From: Galeruca laticollis
Lineage: Eukaryota; Arthropoda; Insecta; Coleoptera; Chrysomelidae
Assembly: GCA_963921935.1 (NCBI GenBank)
Contig: OY998180.1
Coordinates: 66,002,061 to 66,066,060 of the forward strand
Direction: 5' to 3'
Length of the DNA stretch: 64,000 nt
Part shown: positions 11,801 to 21,503 of the stretch, piece after piece
Layout: the number at the start of each line of letters is the position of its first letter
How positions within the stretch are numbered: the stretch's first letter is position 1
Program-made: the position numbers and the translations under genes
The notes under the pieces: generated by a model
Databases searched by the model: none
Told to the model about the DNA's origin: nothing
Seen by the model: only the letters and a program-made list of their open reading frames with translations

Positions 11801-12797
11801 TTTTTTTACTTTTCCGCCCAACCTTTCTATATGCGAGAAAAGTATTGGTTTACCCCAAAGAAAGTTCAAATTTTGAATTTTTTTTTCAGTTATTTTTACG
11901 TTTTCCATCAACAACACGAAAAAACGGTTTTTAGAAAAAAAATCCCGTGTGTATGTCGTCGTCGTTGGCCACTTTTCCTTACATGTCTTGTTAGCACAAT
12001 ACAGCCTCCGGAGTGCCATAAGTCAGCAATTTTATGATTGAATATTTTTAAGGACATGTCGCAGATGTACCCTAGTGATTTTCAGTGCACCAGAGCCGGT
12101 ACAACTGGTGCTATGGTACTTGAAGTACGACATTTTGTAATTTTTTGAGAAATTTAAGTTTGTTAGCATGATACAGCCTCCTGAGTTCAACAAGTCACCA
12201 ATTTTATGATTGAATATTATACATGACATCTCACTGATGAACCCTCTTGATTTTCAGCTCACCAGAGCCAATACAACAGGTGCTACAGTATCTTAAGTAC
12301 GATACTTTTGTCAATTTTGGAGAAGTTTCAGTTTGTTAGCAAGATACAGCCTCCGGAGTATATACAAGTGACCAATTTTATGATTGGATATTATTCAGAG
12401 TGTCTCAAAGATGAACCATATTGATATTCAGCTCACTAAAGCCAGTACAACGGGTGCTATGGTACTTGCAGTACCAAATTTTTGTCATTTTTGGAGAATT
12501 TTCAGTTTGTTAGCACAATACAGCCTCCAGAGAGTATACGATTGATCAATTTTATGATTGAATATTGTTCAAGGTTTCTCACAGATGTACCCTATTGATT
12601 TTCAGTTGACTAGAGCGAGTACAGCGGGTCCTATAAATCCAGATATACTAAATTTTTGGTTATTTTTGGAGAAATTTCGGTTTGTTAGCATGATACATCC
12701 CCCCAAGTGTATACAAGTAACAATTTTATAATAGAATATTGTTCAGGGCCACAGATGCGGAAAAGTTTGTTTTAATCTTTAAAACCATTTATTTCTA
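11798..12797 (+). mobile_element. Non-autonomous element with ~174-bp tandem repeats (copy A)
   Basis: About 1 kb. One end carries ACTTTTCCGC (about 11802) and the other GCGGAAAAGT (about 12766), a short inverted pair. Next to the first end is a unique block (about 11820-11985) with a TCGTCGTC run. Then come roughly four tandem units whose landmark (extracted around AGAGCCAGTACAACGGGTGC) recurs near 12090, 12263, 12437 and 12612, giving a period of about 174 bp. It has no coding capacity of its own. The same architecture is found inverted at 60290-60835 and 61228-62362. It interrupts a LINE reading frame, so it moved as a unit. Superfamily unknown; exact ends uncertain by some tens of bases. 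Confidence 0.7.
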
Positions 12798-13760
12798 TAT
12801 GGGTGACATGATTATTCCAGCATAGGTTTTCATCGACTATTAATCCCAGATACTTAGCATTATGGACTCTCGTTATTTCTTTGCCTCCTATCTCCAATAT
12901 AATGTCCTGTAGTTTCATGTTTTCTGAGAGAAAATTATATAGGTAGTCTTTTTTACACTGAGCTGAAGTTTATTTTTTGCAAGCCAACTGTGGTATCTTT
13001 CAAGGTCAGCATTTACTATTGTTTCGAGTTGTTTCAGATCTTTATCCTTGTATACAAGTACAGTATCATCTGCAAATTTAAAATATCTACCTATAGTGTT
13101 AGCAGTTTTCAAAGACAGAACATGTATTACATAAAGTAGTGGTCCAAGGACTGAGCCTTGGGGCACACCTGCTTTGGTGTTTTCAGTTTGGCCCGAACAA
13201 CCATCAACTACTGTAAATTGCTCGCGATCTAGAAGATATGTTTTTATTAATGAGACAGCATTTCATCTTATTCCCAATTCTTCAATTTTTGTGAGAAGTA
13301 TTGAGAAATCAACCACATCAAACACTTTTCGTAGATCCACAAATACGGCAAGAGCATAGTATTTATCATCTAGTGATGAAGCAATGTGGTTAACAAAGTC
13401 TATACTTGCACTCAAGGTGCTACTATTTTCTTGAAATCTGTACTGATATTGGTCAAAGTCAACACATTTTTTTATGTCAGTGATAAAGCGTTTTTTCAAA
13501 ATAACTTCTATGAACTTTGATAGAGTAGGAACTACTGAAATAGGTCTATAGTTATCTATGATATTATTTGGGCCAGGTTTGTGTATGGGTGTTATTTTGC
13601 TGACTTTGAGAATATCTGGGAATATACCTTGTTTGAATAATTCATTTATTAATTTTACTAAAATAGGTACAATGTATTCCTTGAGTGTTAAAAGATATTT
13701 GGTATTAATGTTATCATAACCAGGTGCTGCATTTTTATTCAATTCATATAATGCTTCTTG
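12798..13760 (-). pseudogene. CR1-like reverse transcriptase domain, one stop
   Basis: RT motifs in order on the minus strand: IDNYRPISVVPTLSKFIEVI, VFVDLRKVFDVVDFSIL, LLDREQF, GVPQGSVLGPLLYVIHVL, FKFADDTVLVY (catalytic FADD), and KYLGLIVDENLCWNNHVTHI near 12795-12850. The frame is continuous from about 13760 to 12915 except for a single TGA after EELGIR (about 13262), so the decay is light compared with other LINEs in the window. A frame change follows near 12915. The C-terminal part lies beyond the inserted repeat element, at 11290-11800. Confidence 0.8.
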
Positions 13761-13818
13761 AACTTCTTAGGCATTTGTTTTGTATAGGTGCACTGAACAA
13801 ATACTGATGATTTCCTCA

Positions 13819-14725
13819 AAATGATATGGAAGTTACAGTCGAACCCCATAGAACACTAAACATAGTAAAAGGAGTTATCACCTGCAGAGATTTATTGAAC
13901 TGTGATACAGAAGAAATACTGGAGAATTTGCAACCCCAAGGTGTAACAGAAGTTAAAAGACTAAATACCAAAATAGATGGAAAAATAGCGCCATCAGCTA
14001 CCTTACTATTAACTTTCAAAATCTTAAAACTACCCTAAAAAATCAAAGCTGGATACATAAACATAAGGGTCCGCCCTTACATACCAAACCCCCTCCGCTG
14101 TTTTAACTGTCAAAGGTTTGGGGATACATCGGATAACTGTAGAAATCCAGCCATCTGCCCGAGATGCGGAAAAGCATCTCATGAAGAAAATCCATGCAAT
14201 CTGCCCCCTCAATGTGTTAATTGTCTAGAAGAACATTCTCGGCGGTACAAAGGATGCCAAATATTCAAAATGGAACTTAATATACAAAAAATCAGAGTAA
14301 CAGAAAAAATCACATACTTTGAAGCAAAAAAAAGATACAAACTACAAATTTCAGCTTTCAACACTACTTTTTCATAAATCTTAAGGAAAAAAACAGACAG
14401 TAATAAAACCGCTATTTCTTCAACCTCATACCAGACCCCTAAACCCAACCACCTAACATCGTCCCTAAAAACCAATAACCCTTCCCGACAATCCCAACAA
14501 ACCATCCCACCTCCCTTCCAACCCCTTAAAATCCCACAGAAAATTAATAACCACAAAAAACAAAATCCACCTCTCCCCAAAAATGTCTCAACTACTACCT
14601 CTAGCAGCAAAACCACAAGCGAAACAAATGACAAACATATTACCTTAAATAGAGAAAACCCTCTTACTCTTTATCCTCGAAAAGTACCTCTTCCAGTAGC
14701 AACAGCTCTAAAGATTGTAAACTAA
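13819..14725 (+). pseudogene. Jockey ORF1 (gag-like), C-terminal part with zinc knuckles
   Basis: The open frame 13826-14038 (VEPHRTLNIVKGVITCRDLL, LQPQGVTEVKRL) continues after one stop with KAGYINIRVRPYIPNPLRC. Three CCHC knuckles follow: CFNCQRFGDTSDNC, CPRCGKASHEENPC and CVNCLEEHSRRYKGC. The final 400 bases encode a low-complexity basic tail. This is the nucleic-acid-binding half of Jockey ORF1 and joins the segment ending at 11002. The minus-strand open frames at 14030-14634 are shadows of it. Confidence 0.8.
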
Positions 14726-14740
14726 ATAAACCCTATAAAA

Positions 14741-16036
14741 ATGAATAAGTTAGGGAACTGGAACATAAACGGTATTAAAAATCACTTAGAAGTACTCAAA
14801 CTACTTACCAATACACACCATACTTTCCATTCAAGAAACCAATCTTAAAACCACTGACCAACTTAAAATAGCAGGTTTCAATATAGAGAAAAGATACCAC
14901 ACTGATTTCCTCAGAGCCTCAGGAGGCGTAGCTCTACTCATAAAAGAAAATTATCCCTATAAAAGGATAAACCTCAACACCAACTTAGAGGCTCTTGCAC
15001 AGTCACCATCGTCGGAAATATAGAAACTACTATTTTAACTCTCTACGGTTCACCATCAATTAAAATCAACGCAAATGACATCACAAATATAATACATCAG
15101 TTACCATCCCCAATAATCCTGACCGGAGATTTGAACGCCCACAACACCATTTGGGGTTCAACTCATACAGACCAACGAGGCAGAATTATAGAAAATATAA
15201 TCGAAAATGAAAATCTTCATGTATTTAAACGATGACTCTCCCACCTATATATATCTTCCTCTACGTCCTCATTTTCATGTTTAGACATTACACTATGTTC
15301 CCAAATTCTCTCAACAAACTATCAATGGAGCACCCTAGATGATACACATGGGAGCGATCACTTCGTGGTCCTCCTAGAAAAATTACTATGGGAAAACTCC
15401 CCTAATCCATGTATTAGATTAAATCACAAAAAAAACAGACTGGGAAAATTTTAAACTGCGGTATACGGCCCCCAACATCTACCTTTTAGGAACTGATGAA
15501 GCCAAAAATATTATTTCTCAATCTATCATTGAAGCATATGAAAACAACACACCAGAATTAGAAATCATTCCAAACAAATCTCCTGTGCCATGGTGGAATG
15601 AAGACTGTAGAGAAGCAATAAAGGAAAGAAAAAGTGCATTAAACATGTTTAAGCGCCAACCAACAAGCTACAAGTTCATCAATTCTATCAACTCTAACGC
15701 CAGATCAAAAGACATATGGGACAAAATAAACAATTAAAAGGCACGCCTACCAGAAACTTATCAGGCCTAATAGAGAACAATGTATGGATCGATGACACAG
15801 AGCATATAAGTCAGATATTCGCCAATCAATTCTCTACAATATACAACAAATATCCTAGCCATCATATTGTCACAAAAAATCAAATACAACTGGTAAATAC
15901 GTCATACAACATACCCATCACAATAAATGAACTAACCTATGCATTGAAGAACAAAAAAGACACAGCTCCTGGACCAGACAACATAAGGATATCTATGATA
16001 AAAAATCTACCCGAAAATGGAATATTAGTATATTAG
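14741..16036 (+). pseudogene. Jockey ORF2: endonuclease and start of RT, broken
   Basis: Starting at ATG 14741 the frame reads NKLGNWNINGIKNHLEVLKL. Then, with frameshifts: IQETNLK, ASGGVALLIKENY, LTLYGSPSI, ILTGDLNAHNTIWGS, RGRIIENII and THGSDHF, which are the APE endonuclease motifs. A WWNEDCREAIKERKSAL linker lies near 15595. The open frame 15716-16036 reaches TYALKNKKDTAPGPDNI, the start of RT, and is then cut off. The RT palm, including the catalytic FADD, is not present in this copy. Confidence 0.8.
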
Positions 16037-16523
16037 CTGCACCAAAAAATCTAGAAACCAAAATCATACAACAGCTTCATTCCAATCTTAAAATTAAATA
16101 TTCTGAAAACAGTACTCAGTATCAAGTTTTACAAAGAGTACCTTTTTGGTGTAAAGTTGAATGTTGTTTGAGTTCACATTAAATTTGTGCTACAAAATTT
16201 AACCTCAAAATGGATATGTTTAAAACTACTCGGTATGAACCGTGTAACTAGTGTCCTCTGTGAGAGGCAGATATAAAACAAATTTATGAAATCCGTCAGT
16301 TTCCAAAACATATTCATGCAAAATTTCATTAAAATGTAGACAGTAGTTTCAACATAATCGTAAAAAATGTGGAAAGGAATTATTTTTTCAACACCCTGTA
16401 TCTTGAAAATGGATGCTGTAACGAAATTATTTCATTGGGCAAATCCAACTTATTTTGCAGTATTCTACCTATCCTAGCAAGAGTGTCAGGTTTTTTTGAA
16501 AAACTCTGTATAAACACACATTT
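16037..16523. other. Non-coding segment between Jockey RT stump and mariner
   Basis: After about 16050 the Jockey similarity ends. The sequence contains the phrase CAACACCCTGTATCTTGAAA (about 16391), of a kind common in insect mariner-derived MITEs, and a terminus-like ACAGGGTGG is found on the other side of the mariner at about 19535. It may be one MITE split by the mariner, but I cannot define its ends. Confidence 0.35.
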
Positions 16524-16525
16524 AC

Positions 16526-17222
16526 AGGGTGGGGCAATCTTCTGACATCGGAGGATTACATCGTTGTGGTAAGAGATAAAACTTTAAAGTTCTGTGTGAG
16601 CTAATACAGTTACTGAGGGCACATTTTGAAAATACTTTCGATTCTACAGGGTATTCCAAAACCACGTAGCAGCACAAACTTACATTTTTTTAAATGAAAC
16701 GTACTATATTTTATTCAAGAATCGAAAAGATCTCACCGAGACCATTACGAAAATATAGCATTCTAATATTTATATGGGTGTTTTAAAAAGATATGGCCAA
16801 TTATTGGCAAATAAGACCTCCTCCTTAACACTCTGCAAAACAGTCAATCAAAATAAATTAACAGGTTTTTGTATTCAATTATCATTCACATATCATTGGC
16901 TGTGCTCAGTATTAATTACTTTTTTATCTGTGGCTTCTTTAATACAGGGTGAAACAAAACACAAATCAAGCAATATAACTAAATTTTCAAATGAATCACC
17001 CTATAAGTCTTTTTACAATTTGTTAGTACAATTAATAATATTTCAAACGATGTAGTACATTTAGGGTATAAGTTAATGGAGAACCGTAAATATTTTATGA
17101 TAATGGTCAAAAACAAGTATTTTACGTACACAAATCAAATGGTATTTAATTTTTACATGCAACGTCTTATAAATTTTAACATTTCTAAGGCATAAATTTT
17201 AATCGTAATTTTGGATGCATCT
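16526..17222 (+). repeat. Left long terminal inverted repeat of mariner
   Basis: This arm matches the reverse complement of 18799-19483 almost throughout, with a few substitutions and small indels, and stops at the word GGATGCATCT. The 93-residue open frame 16774-17055 and its counterpart at 19022-19246 arise only because both arms share sequence; neither has a recognisable domain. Confidence 0.9.
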
Positions 17223-17494
17223 AAAATATCTTTTACTTTTACTCTTACCATAAGAGGAAGGAAAGACTTAATCGGAATTTTTGTTTACTGTAAGTAAGCT
17301 AATTTCATTATAGTACAGTCTTTACAAAATAGTTAAGTCATCACAAACAGTATATCTTTGTTATGTAAAATGCAAGCTTGTATTTTATTTTTCAACTTTT
17401 TCTGTTTTTAAAAAACTTACAATTATGGAAACCAACATTATAAAAACACTTACATTTACATAAATAAACATTGACATTTTATAAAAAGTATAGT

Positions 17495-18544
17495 TTATGC
17501 TAAGTGTTCAAAATGGCGACCATTTACTTCCATACACTTCTCAATTATTTTCAAAAACGGGGATCTTACTTTTTCTAACATAGCTGGAGTTATTGTGGAA
17601 AATGCGTTACGAATCATTTCTTTCATGTCTTCTCTGGTAGTAGATTCTGTTTGATACACAAGTTGCTTGATGTATCCCCATAAAAGGAAATCCATTGGTG
17701 TGAGATCTGGAGATCGAGGAGGCCAGGAAATTGGTCCACCACGTCCTATCCACCTGTCGGTAAAATGTCTGTTTAACCACCGACGTACACAACGAACGTA
17801 ATGTATAGATGCTCCATCTTGTTGGAACCACAAGTTAACTCTTGTATTTAAATCTACTTCCTCCAATAATTCTCCCACATGGTTTTTTAGAAAATTGTAA
17901 CACCTTCTTCCAGTGAGGCTACCTTAAAAAAAGTATGGTCCTATAACTGTATCTCCTACGATTCCTCCCCATGTATTTATGGACCATTTAGTTTGGGTCG
18001 TTGTATGAAACAAATGTGGATTATTATCCGAATAAAAATGAAAATTACGGCGGTTGACGAAGCCATTTCTGTGAAACGTGGCCTCGTCACTAGATAAAAC
18101 ATTTTTTTTAAATCTGGATATCCATCAATTAATCCACTGAACCACTCACAAATATTTATTCTTATTGGAAAATCTCTCTCTAAAAGCTCTTGGCGCATCT
18201 GTATCTTGAACGGGTGAAATTTATTCTTTTTATTATTCTTCCTATTGTTCGTCTACTAATGTCTAATTCAGTACTAAGTTTTCTAGTACTTGTATTAGGA
18301 TTCTCAACCAAATTTGTAATTACCAAAAATTCGTTGTCCTCATTGAAAACACGTTTTGGAAGAGTATGAGGTTGACATTACCTGATGTGTCGAATCTTTC
18401 CTGAAGTCTTAAGAAAGCTCTTTCGTTTGGATGTCTTCGATTGGGATATCTTTCACGATATACTCTTGAAGCGAGTAAACAATTTTTTGAACATTCTCCT
18501 AACACGTAAATCATATTGATCATGTCTTCCTGCGGAAAATTCAT
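17495..18544 (-). pseudogene. Mariner-like transposase (DD41D), broken
   Basis: Minus-strand order: N-terminus MNFPQEDMINMIYVLGEC (18544), NRRHPNERAFLRLQERF, a helix-turn-helix segment KLSTELDISRRTIGRII (about 18280-18230), MRQELLERDFPIRI (18198), SSDEATFHRNGFVNR with the first catalytic Asp (about 18090), FQQDGASIH with the second Asp (about 17820), and WPPRSPDLTPMDFLLWG with the third (about 17700). Counting residues between the second and third gives 41, a DD41D spacing as described for the rosa group. At least two frameshifts and one stop break the frame (near 18360, 18100 and 17925), so the copy is inactive. Confidence 0.9.
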
Positions 18545-18798
18545 TATAACTATTTATTATTTAAACCTAACAACACAAACGAAGAATATTGCAATATGTC
18601 TTTGACATTTATTAGTAGATACTATTTTGACAGTAGCCCACTTGATATAATCAAAAGTATGGCTTGATTATGTTTCGTCATTTCTCAAACAAGCCTATAA
18701 CAATTCTTGAAAGTGAAACATGAATAAGTATAAAAATTTTGGTAATTCCAGGTACCTACAGTAGTAACAAACGTTTTATATCATTGATTAGATATTGG

Positions 18799-19483
18799 AG
18801 ATGCATCCAAAATTACGATTAAAATTTATGCCTTAAAATGTTAAAATTTACAAGACGTTGCATGTAAAAATTTAATACCATTTAATTTGTGTATGTAAAA
18901 TACTTGTTTTTGACCATTATCATAAAATATTTACGGTTTTCCATTAACTTATACCCTAAATGTACTACATCGTTTGAAAGATTATTAATTGTACTAACAA
19001 ATTGTAAAAAAATTTATAGGGCTATTCATTAAAAAAAATTGTTATATTGCTTGATTTGCGTTTTGTTTCACCCTGTATTAAAGAAGCCACAGATGAAAAA
19101 GTAATTAATACTGAGCACAGCCAATGATATGTGAATGATAATTGAATACAAAGACCTGTTAATTTATTTTGATTTACTGTTTTACAGAGTGTTAAAGAGG
19201 AGGTCTTTCTTGCCAATAATTGGCCATATCTTTTTAAAACACCCATATAAATATTAGAATGCTATATTTTTGTAACGGTCTCGGTGAGATCTTTTCGATT
19301 CTTGTATAAAATATAATACGTTTCATTTAAAAAAATGTAAGTTTGTGCTGCTACGTGGTTTTGGAATACCCTGTAGAATCGAAATGTGCCCTCAGTAACT
19401 GTATTAGCTCACACAAAACTTTAAAGTTTTATCTCTTACCACAACGATGTAATCCTCAGATGTCAGAAGATTGCCCCACCCTG
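18799..19483 (-). repeat. Right long terminal inverted repeat of mariner
   Basis: Inverted copy of 16526-17222, beginning AGATGCATCC and ending GCCCCACCCTG followed by the TA duplication. The match extends for essentially the whole arm. Confidence 0.9.
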
Positions 19484-19484
19484 T

Positions 19485-19486
19485 AG

Positions 19487-19525
<39 letters not shown>

Positions 19526-19535
19526 CATATATATA
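19485..19535. repeat. AT microsatellite
   Basis: Alternating TA with occasional CA directly outside the mariner right end. A terminus-like ACAGGGTGGCCCATT follows at about 19535, possibly the end of another, undefined MITE. Confidence 0.8.
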
Positions 19536-19589
19536 CAGGGTGGCCCATTACTAATTGGAAATAATTCAGTAGAATCCTGACTTCAAATT

Positions 19590-20034
19590 ATGAATATTTA
19601 TGAGAACCATAACGAAGATAAGACACCCCAGAAATCCTCTGCACAACCCACCCTATAACCTACTGTACGAAACAACAGGAATTGTCCCCATAAATCAATG
19701 CATACACAACCTCTCTGGAAAGTTTTCACATAAAGAACACAACCTAGAGCTACTAAGCCAGTACTGTACGACAGGAATCTAGAAAGAAGGCCACACAGAA
19801 AATACCCGCTCAATACCATATGGGAGCACATTCAAAATTTCAATATTTAAGGAATAAGAAGACCAGGCACCAAATTTTTTTTTGCTTTTTTTTCCTCTTT
19901 ACATATATTTTTAATTCAATACTATTATCTAATAATTGTAAAAACCAACATGTAATATATTGTAACAGGCTGAAGGACCTCGGTCGATGGCCTAGTGGGT
20001 GACACAATAAATTACACTAATTATTATTATTACA
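19590..20034 (+). pseudogene. Jockey-like C-terminal tail and 3' UTR
   Basis: The frame 19600-19782 reads RHPRNPLHNPPYNLLYETTG and CIHNLSGKFSHKEHNL, then a stop and TRSIPYGST. This resembles the poorly conserved C-terminal tail of Jockey-type ORF2. It is followed by a 3' UTR with GGACCTCGGTCGATGGCC, an AATAAA and a terminal TTA repeat ending near 20034. I assign it to the element that began at 10723. Confidence 0.5.
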
Positions 20035-20119
20035 AATATGGAAATAAAAATGTACGGAGTTGCCTCAAGCAGGAAGACAAATTGAGTCATTATCAGCATG
20101 CAATCCATCTATGTTTCCT

Positions 20120-20330
20120 AATATACATATCCAACAACAAATTCTTGCTACGTTACCTGTATCTACAGCTTCGATAGAAACATCATTTCCAATGCTGTGA
20201 CGTTTAAGACAATTTTCTGCACAATTCAACTGGTCAGGGGCAGCTAACAGGCCTTACCCTTTTAAGCGTGCATAGAGACATTAAAATTGAAACCACAGAG
20301 GTGTTAAATCGTTTTGCAAGGGAAAAGTAA
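20120..20330 (+). pseudogene. hAT transposase C-terminal dimerisation fragment
   Basis: Plus-strand reading gives ATLPVSTASIETSFPML, then with frame changes LRQFSAQFN and LTLLSVHRDIKIETTEVLNR ending in FAREK. This is the hAT C-terminal dimerisation motif (the STASIERSFS-type signature followed by RL.TGLTLL..H) retained as about 65 codons. No other hAT parts were found next to it, so it is a solitary relic. Confidence 0.7.
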
Positions 20331-20560
20331 AGAATTATTCCTTTATTTTTATAATTATTTCTTAAATGTTAATGTTAAATAAGTTTTTGAGTTGAACTGT
20401 TCTTTTTTTCGTTAAACCCCATCTTAATATTCCCTTTTCAAATCCTCAATTTACCAAATGTCACTGATCTGAATTTTCAAAAAAAGTGCAAATATCAATT
20501 ATTTACATATAAGTATAATTTACCAATGTATGAGACCAATGTTACTAGTAGGCAAATATA
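20331..20560. other. AT-rich spacer
   Basis: No coding or structural signal recognised between the hAT relic and the MITE at 20561. Confidence 0.5.
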
Positions 20561-20759
20561 CAGTAGAAACGGTGAAGCTTTTCTATCACGTAACTTAGTT
20601 CACTATATTATTCAACGCAAACTGTGTTGGTACTGTCTTCTTCTAATAACAAATAAAGAGCGAAACTCAATACAAGTGTTTGTCGTATTGTTTTGATTAA
20701 GATGCATTTGGTTGATGTCGTATCAATCACTTGATGGAATATACTCAGTGTTTCTACTG
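20561..20759. mobile_element. 199-bp MITE with CAGTAGAAAC termini
   Basis: It begins CAGTAGAAACGGTGA and ends TCAGTGTTTCTACTG, so the ends are inverted repeats (10 bp perfect, with GTGA/CTGA just inside). TA flanks both sides. Short length, no coding potential, a TA duplication and a CAGTAGAA start suggest a pogo/Tc1-type MITE. Confidence 0.65.
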
Positions 20760-20807
20760 TATATATGCTTGATTGATAGTAATTTTTAATTACTTAATGT
20801 TACTTAC

Positions 20808-21503
20808 AGTACCTATCTGCAGTGACTCTAGCTAAGGACTCGGTTCTTTCTAGTTGACAAAGACTCCTCACATTATCAGCCACGTAATGTATCAAAGATA
20901 GTATTGGTTTTTCTGTTTTTAGATGATACTCTGACATTATTGGTAAAGTGATATGTCCAACTGGCAGTGTTGGCAGTTCAATGTCTTCAAAACTATGCTC
21001 TTAAATTAAAAAAAAATTGTTGGATTAATAAGTTTTCTCAAATTTAAAAATAATTTTTTATTGTTTTAGTAATATATATATTATTAACACTATAAAAAAT
21101 TGAGCAGTACCTATACTAAGTTGGAATTATCGAAACCGTTGGTGATTTTCATACTGAACACTCTATTTACTACCACTACACCAACACTCACAATTACACT
21201 GTCTGAGGCATGTTTCAATAACCAAGTTATCGCCTTCAGAGACTGAAGTTTTGGTCTCTGAAGATGATAACTTGGTTATCGAAAGTATAATTATGAGTGT
21301 TGGTGTAGTGGTAGTAAGTAGTGTGTTCAGTAGTAGGTCTACTACACAATTTCCTAAATAGAATATGTTTGCAAATAATGTTTGATGATATAATTACCTC
21401 CATGTCTGTTAAGATAATAATAAGAGTTGAAAGGGTCTGTTACAGGAACTGCAGCTGCTCTCTCCACTTCATTATTTTGGATTTTTGCCTGGTTAAGATG
21501 CAT
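20808..21503 (-). CDS. Two-exon host gene fragment, unrecognised protein
   Basis: Exon 1 (21503-21398) has an in-frame ATG with A at -3 and an in-frame TAA three codons upstream. It encodes NNEVERAAAVPVTDPFNSYY and YLNRHG. It ends in a GTAATT donor at 21397 in phase 1. Exon 2 (20999-20808) starts after a T-rich TTTAAG acceptor in the matching phase and encodes HSFEDIELPTLPVGHITLPI, MSEYHLKTEKPILSLIHYVA and DNVRSLCQLERTESLARVTA. It ends in a GTAAGT donor at 20807, again phase 1. Phase agreement, consensus sites and lack of TE similarity argue for a real gene. I do not recognise the family. Downstream exons would lie in the TE-filled region below 20.8 kb or are lost. The ATG may not be the true start. 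Confidence 0.55.
21152..21332. mobile_element. Palindromic (foldback) MITE in the intron
   Basis: The two halves are inverted copies: TACTGAACACTCTATTTACT near 21152 pairs with its counterpart ending GTGTGTTCAGTA near 21332, and the central parts both contain ATAACCAAGTTATC-type words. The whole can fold into a long imperfect hairpin. It sits between the two putative exons on the minus strand. No coding potential. Confidence 0.65.

Larger units (their letters stand above)
11003..13818 (-). mobile_element. 5'-truncated CR1-like LINE inserted in Jockey ORF1
   Basis: On the minus strand this element starts inside its RT domain (NKNAAPGYDNI at about 13742-13710) and runs to a 3' end near 11003, with a polyadenylation-type AATAAA about 10 bases before the boundary (plus-strand TTTATT at 11012-11017). 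It interrupts the Jockey ORF1 coding frame, which continues on both sides. 5' truncation is normal for LINE insertions made by target-primed reverse transcription. Within it, 11798-12797 is a further insertion. Order of events: Jockey, then this LINE, then the tandem-repeat element. Confidence 0.75.
16526..19483. mobile_element. Mariner-family transposon (DD41D type) with ~690-bp TIRs
   Basis: The element starts CAGGGTGGGGCAATC at 16526 and ends GATTGCCCCACCCTG at 19483, flanked on both sides by TA (16524-16525 and 19484-19485), the target duplication of Tc1/mariner transposons. The two ends are inverted copies of each other for about 690 bp, far longer than the 20-30 bp of classical mariner TIRs. 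The transposase between them is on the minus strand and broken. Total length 2958 bp. The arms are still very similar, so the insertion is not very old. Confidence 0.9.
10723..20034 (+). mobile_element. Jockey-like LINE split by nested insertions
   Basis: Pieces of what is best read as one Jockey-type element lie in order on the plus strand: ORF1 N-part (10723-11002), ORF1 C-part with zinc knuckles (13819-14725), ORF2 endonuclease and start of RT (14741-16036), and a C-terminal tail plus 3' UTR (about 19590-20034). A minus-strand LINE fills 11003-13818, and a mariner fills 16526-19483. Most of the RT is absent, so a deletion also occurred. The 3' end has an AATAAA-containing stretch and TTA repeats near 20007-20034. 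That the last piece belongs to the same copy is inferred from order and orientation. Confidence 0.6.

Noticed and set aside
11500..12730. CRISPR-like array from regularly spaced repeats
   Set aside because: The unit is ~174 bp, repeats are degenerate throughout with no short conserved repeat and variable spacer pattern, and the genome is animal.
13174..13359. Plus-strand 61-codon frame
   Set aside because: It is the antisense of the RT palm on the minus strand.
16774..17055. 93-codon frame repeated inverted at 19022-19246
   Set aside because: Duplicated only because it lies in the mariner inverted arms; no domain.
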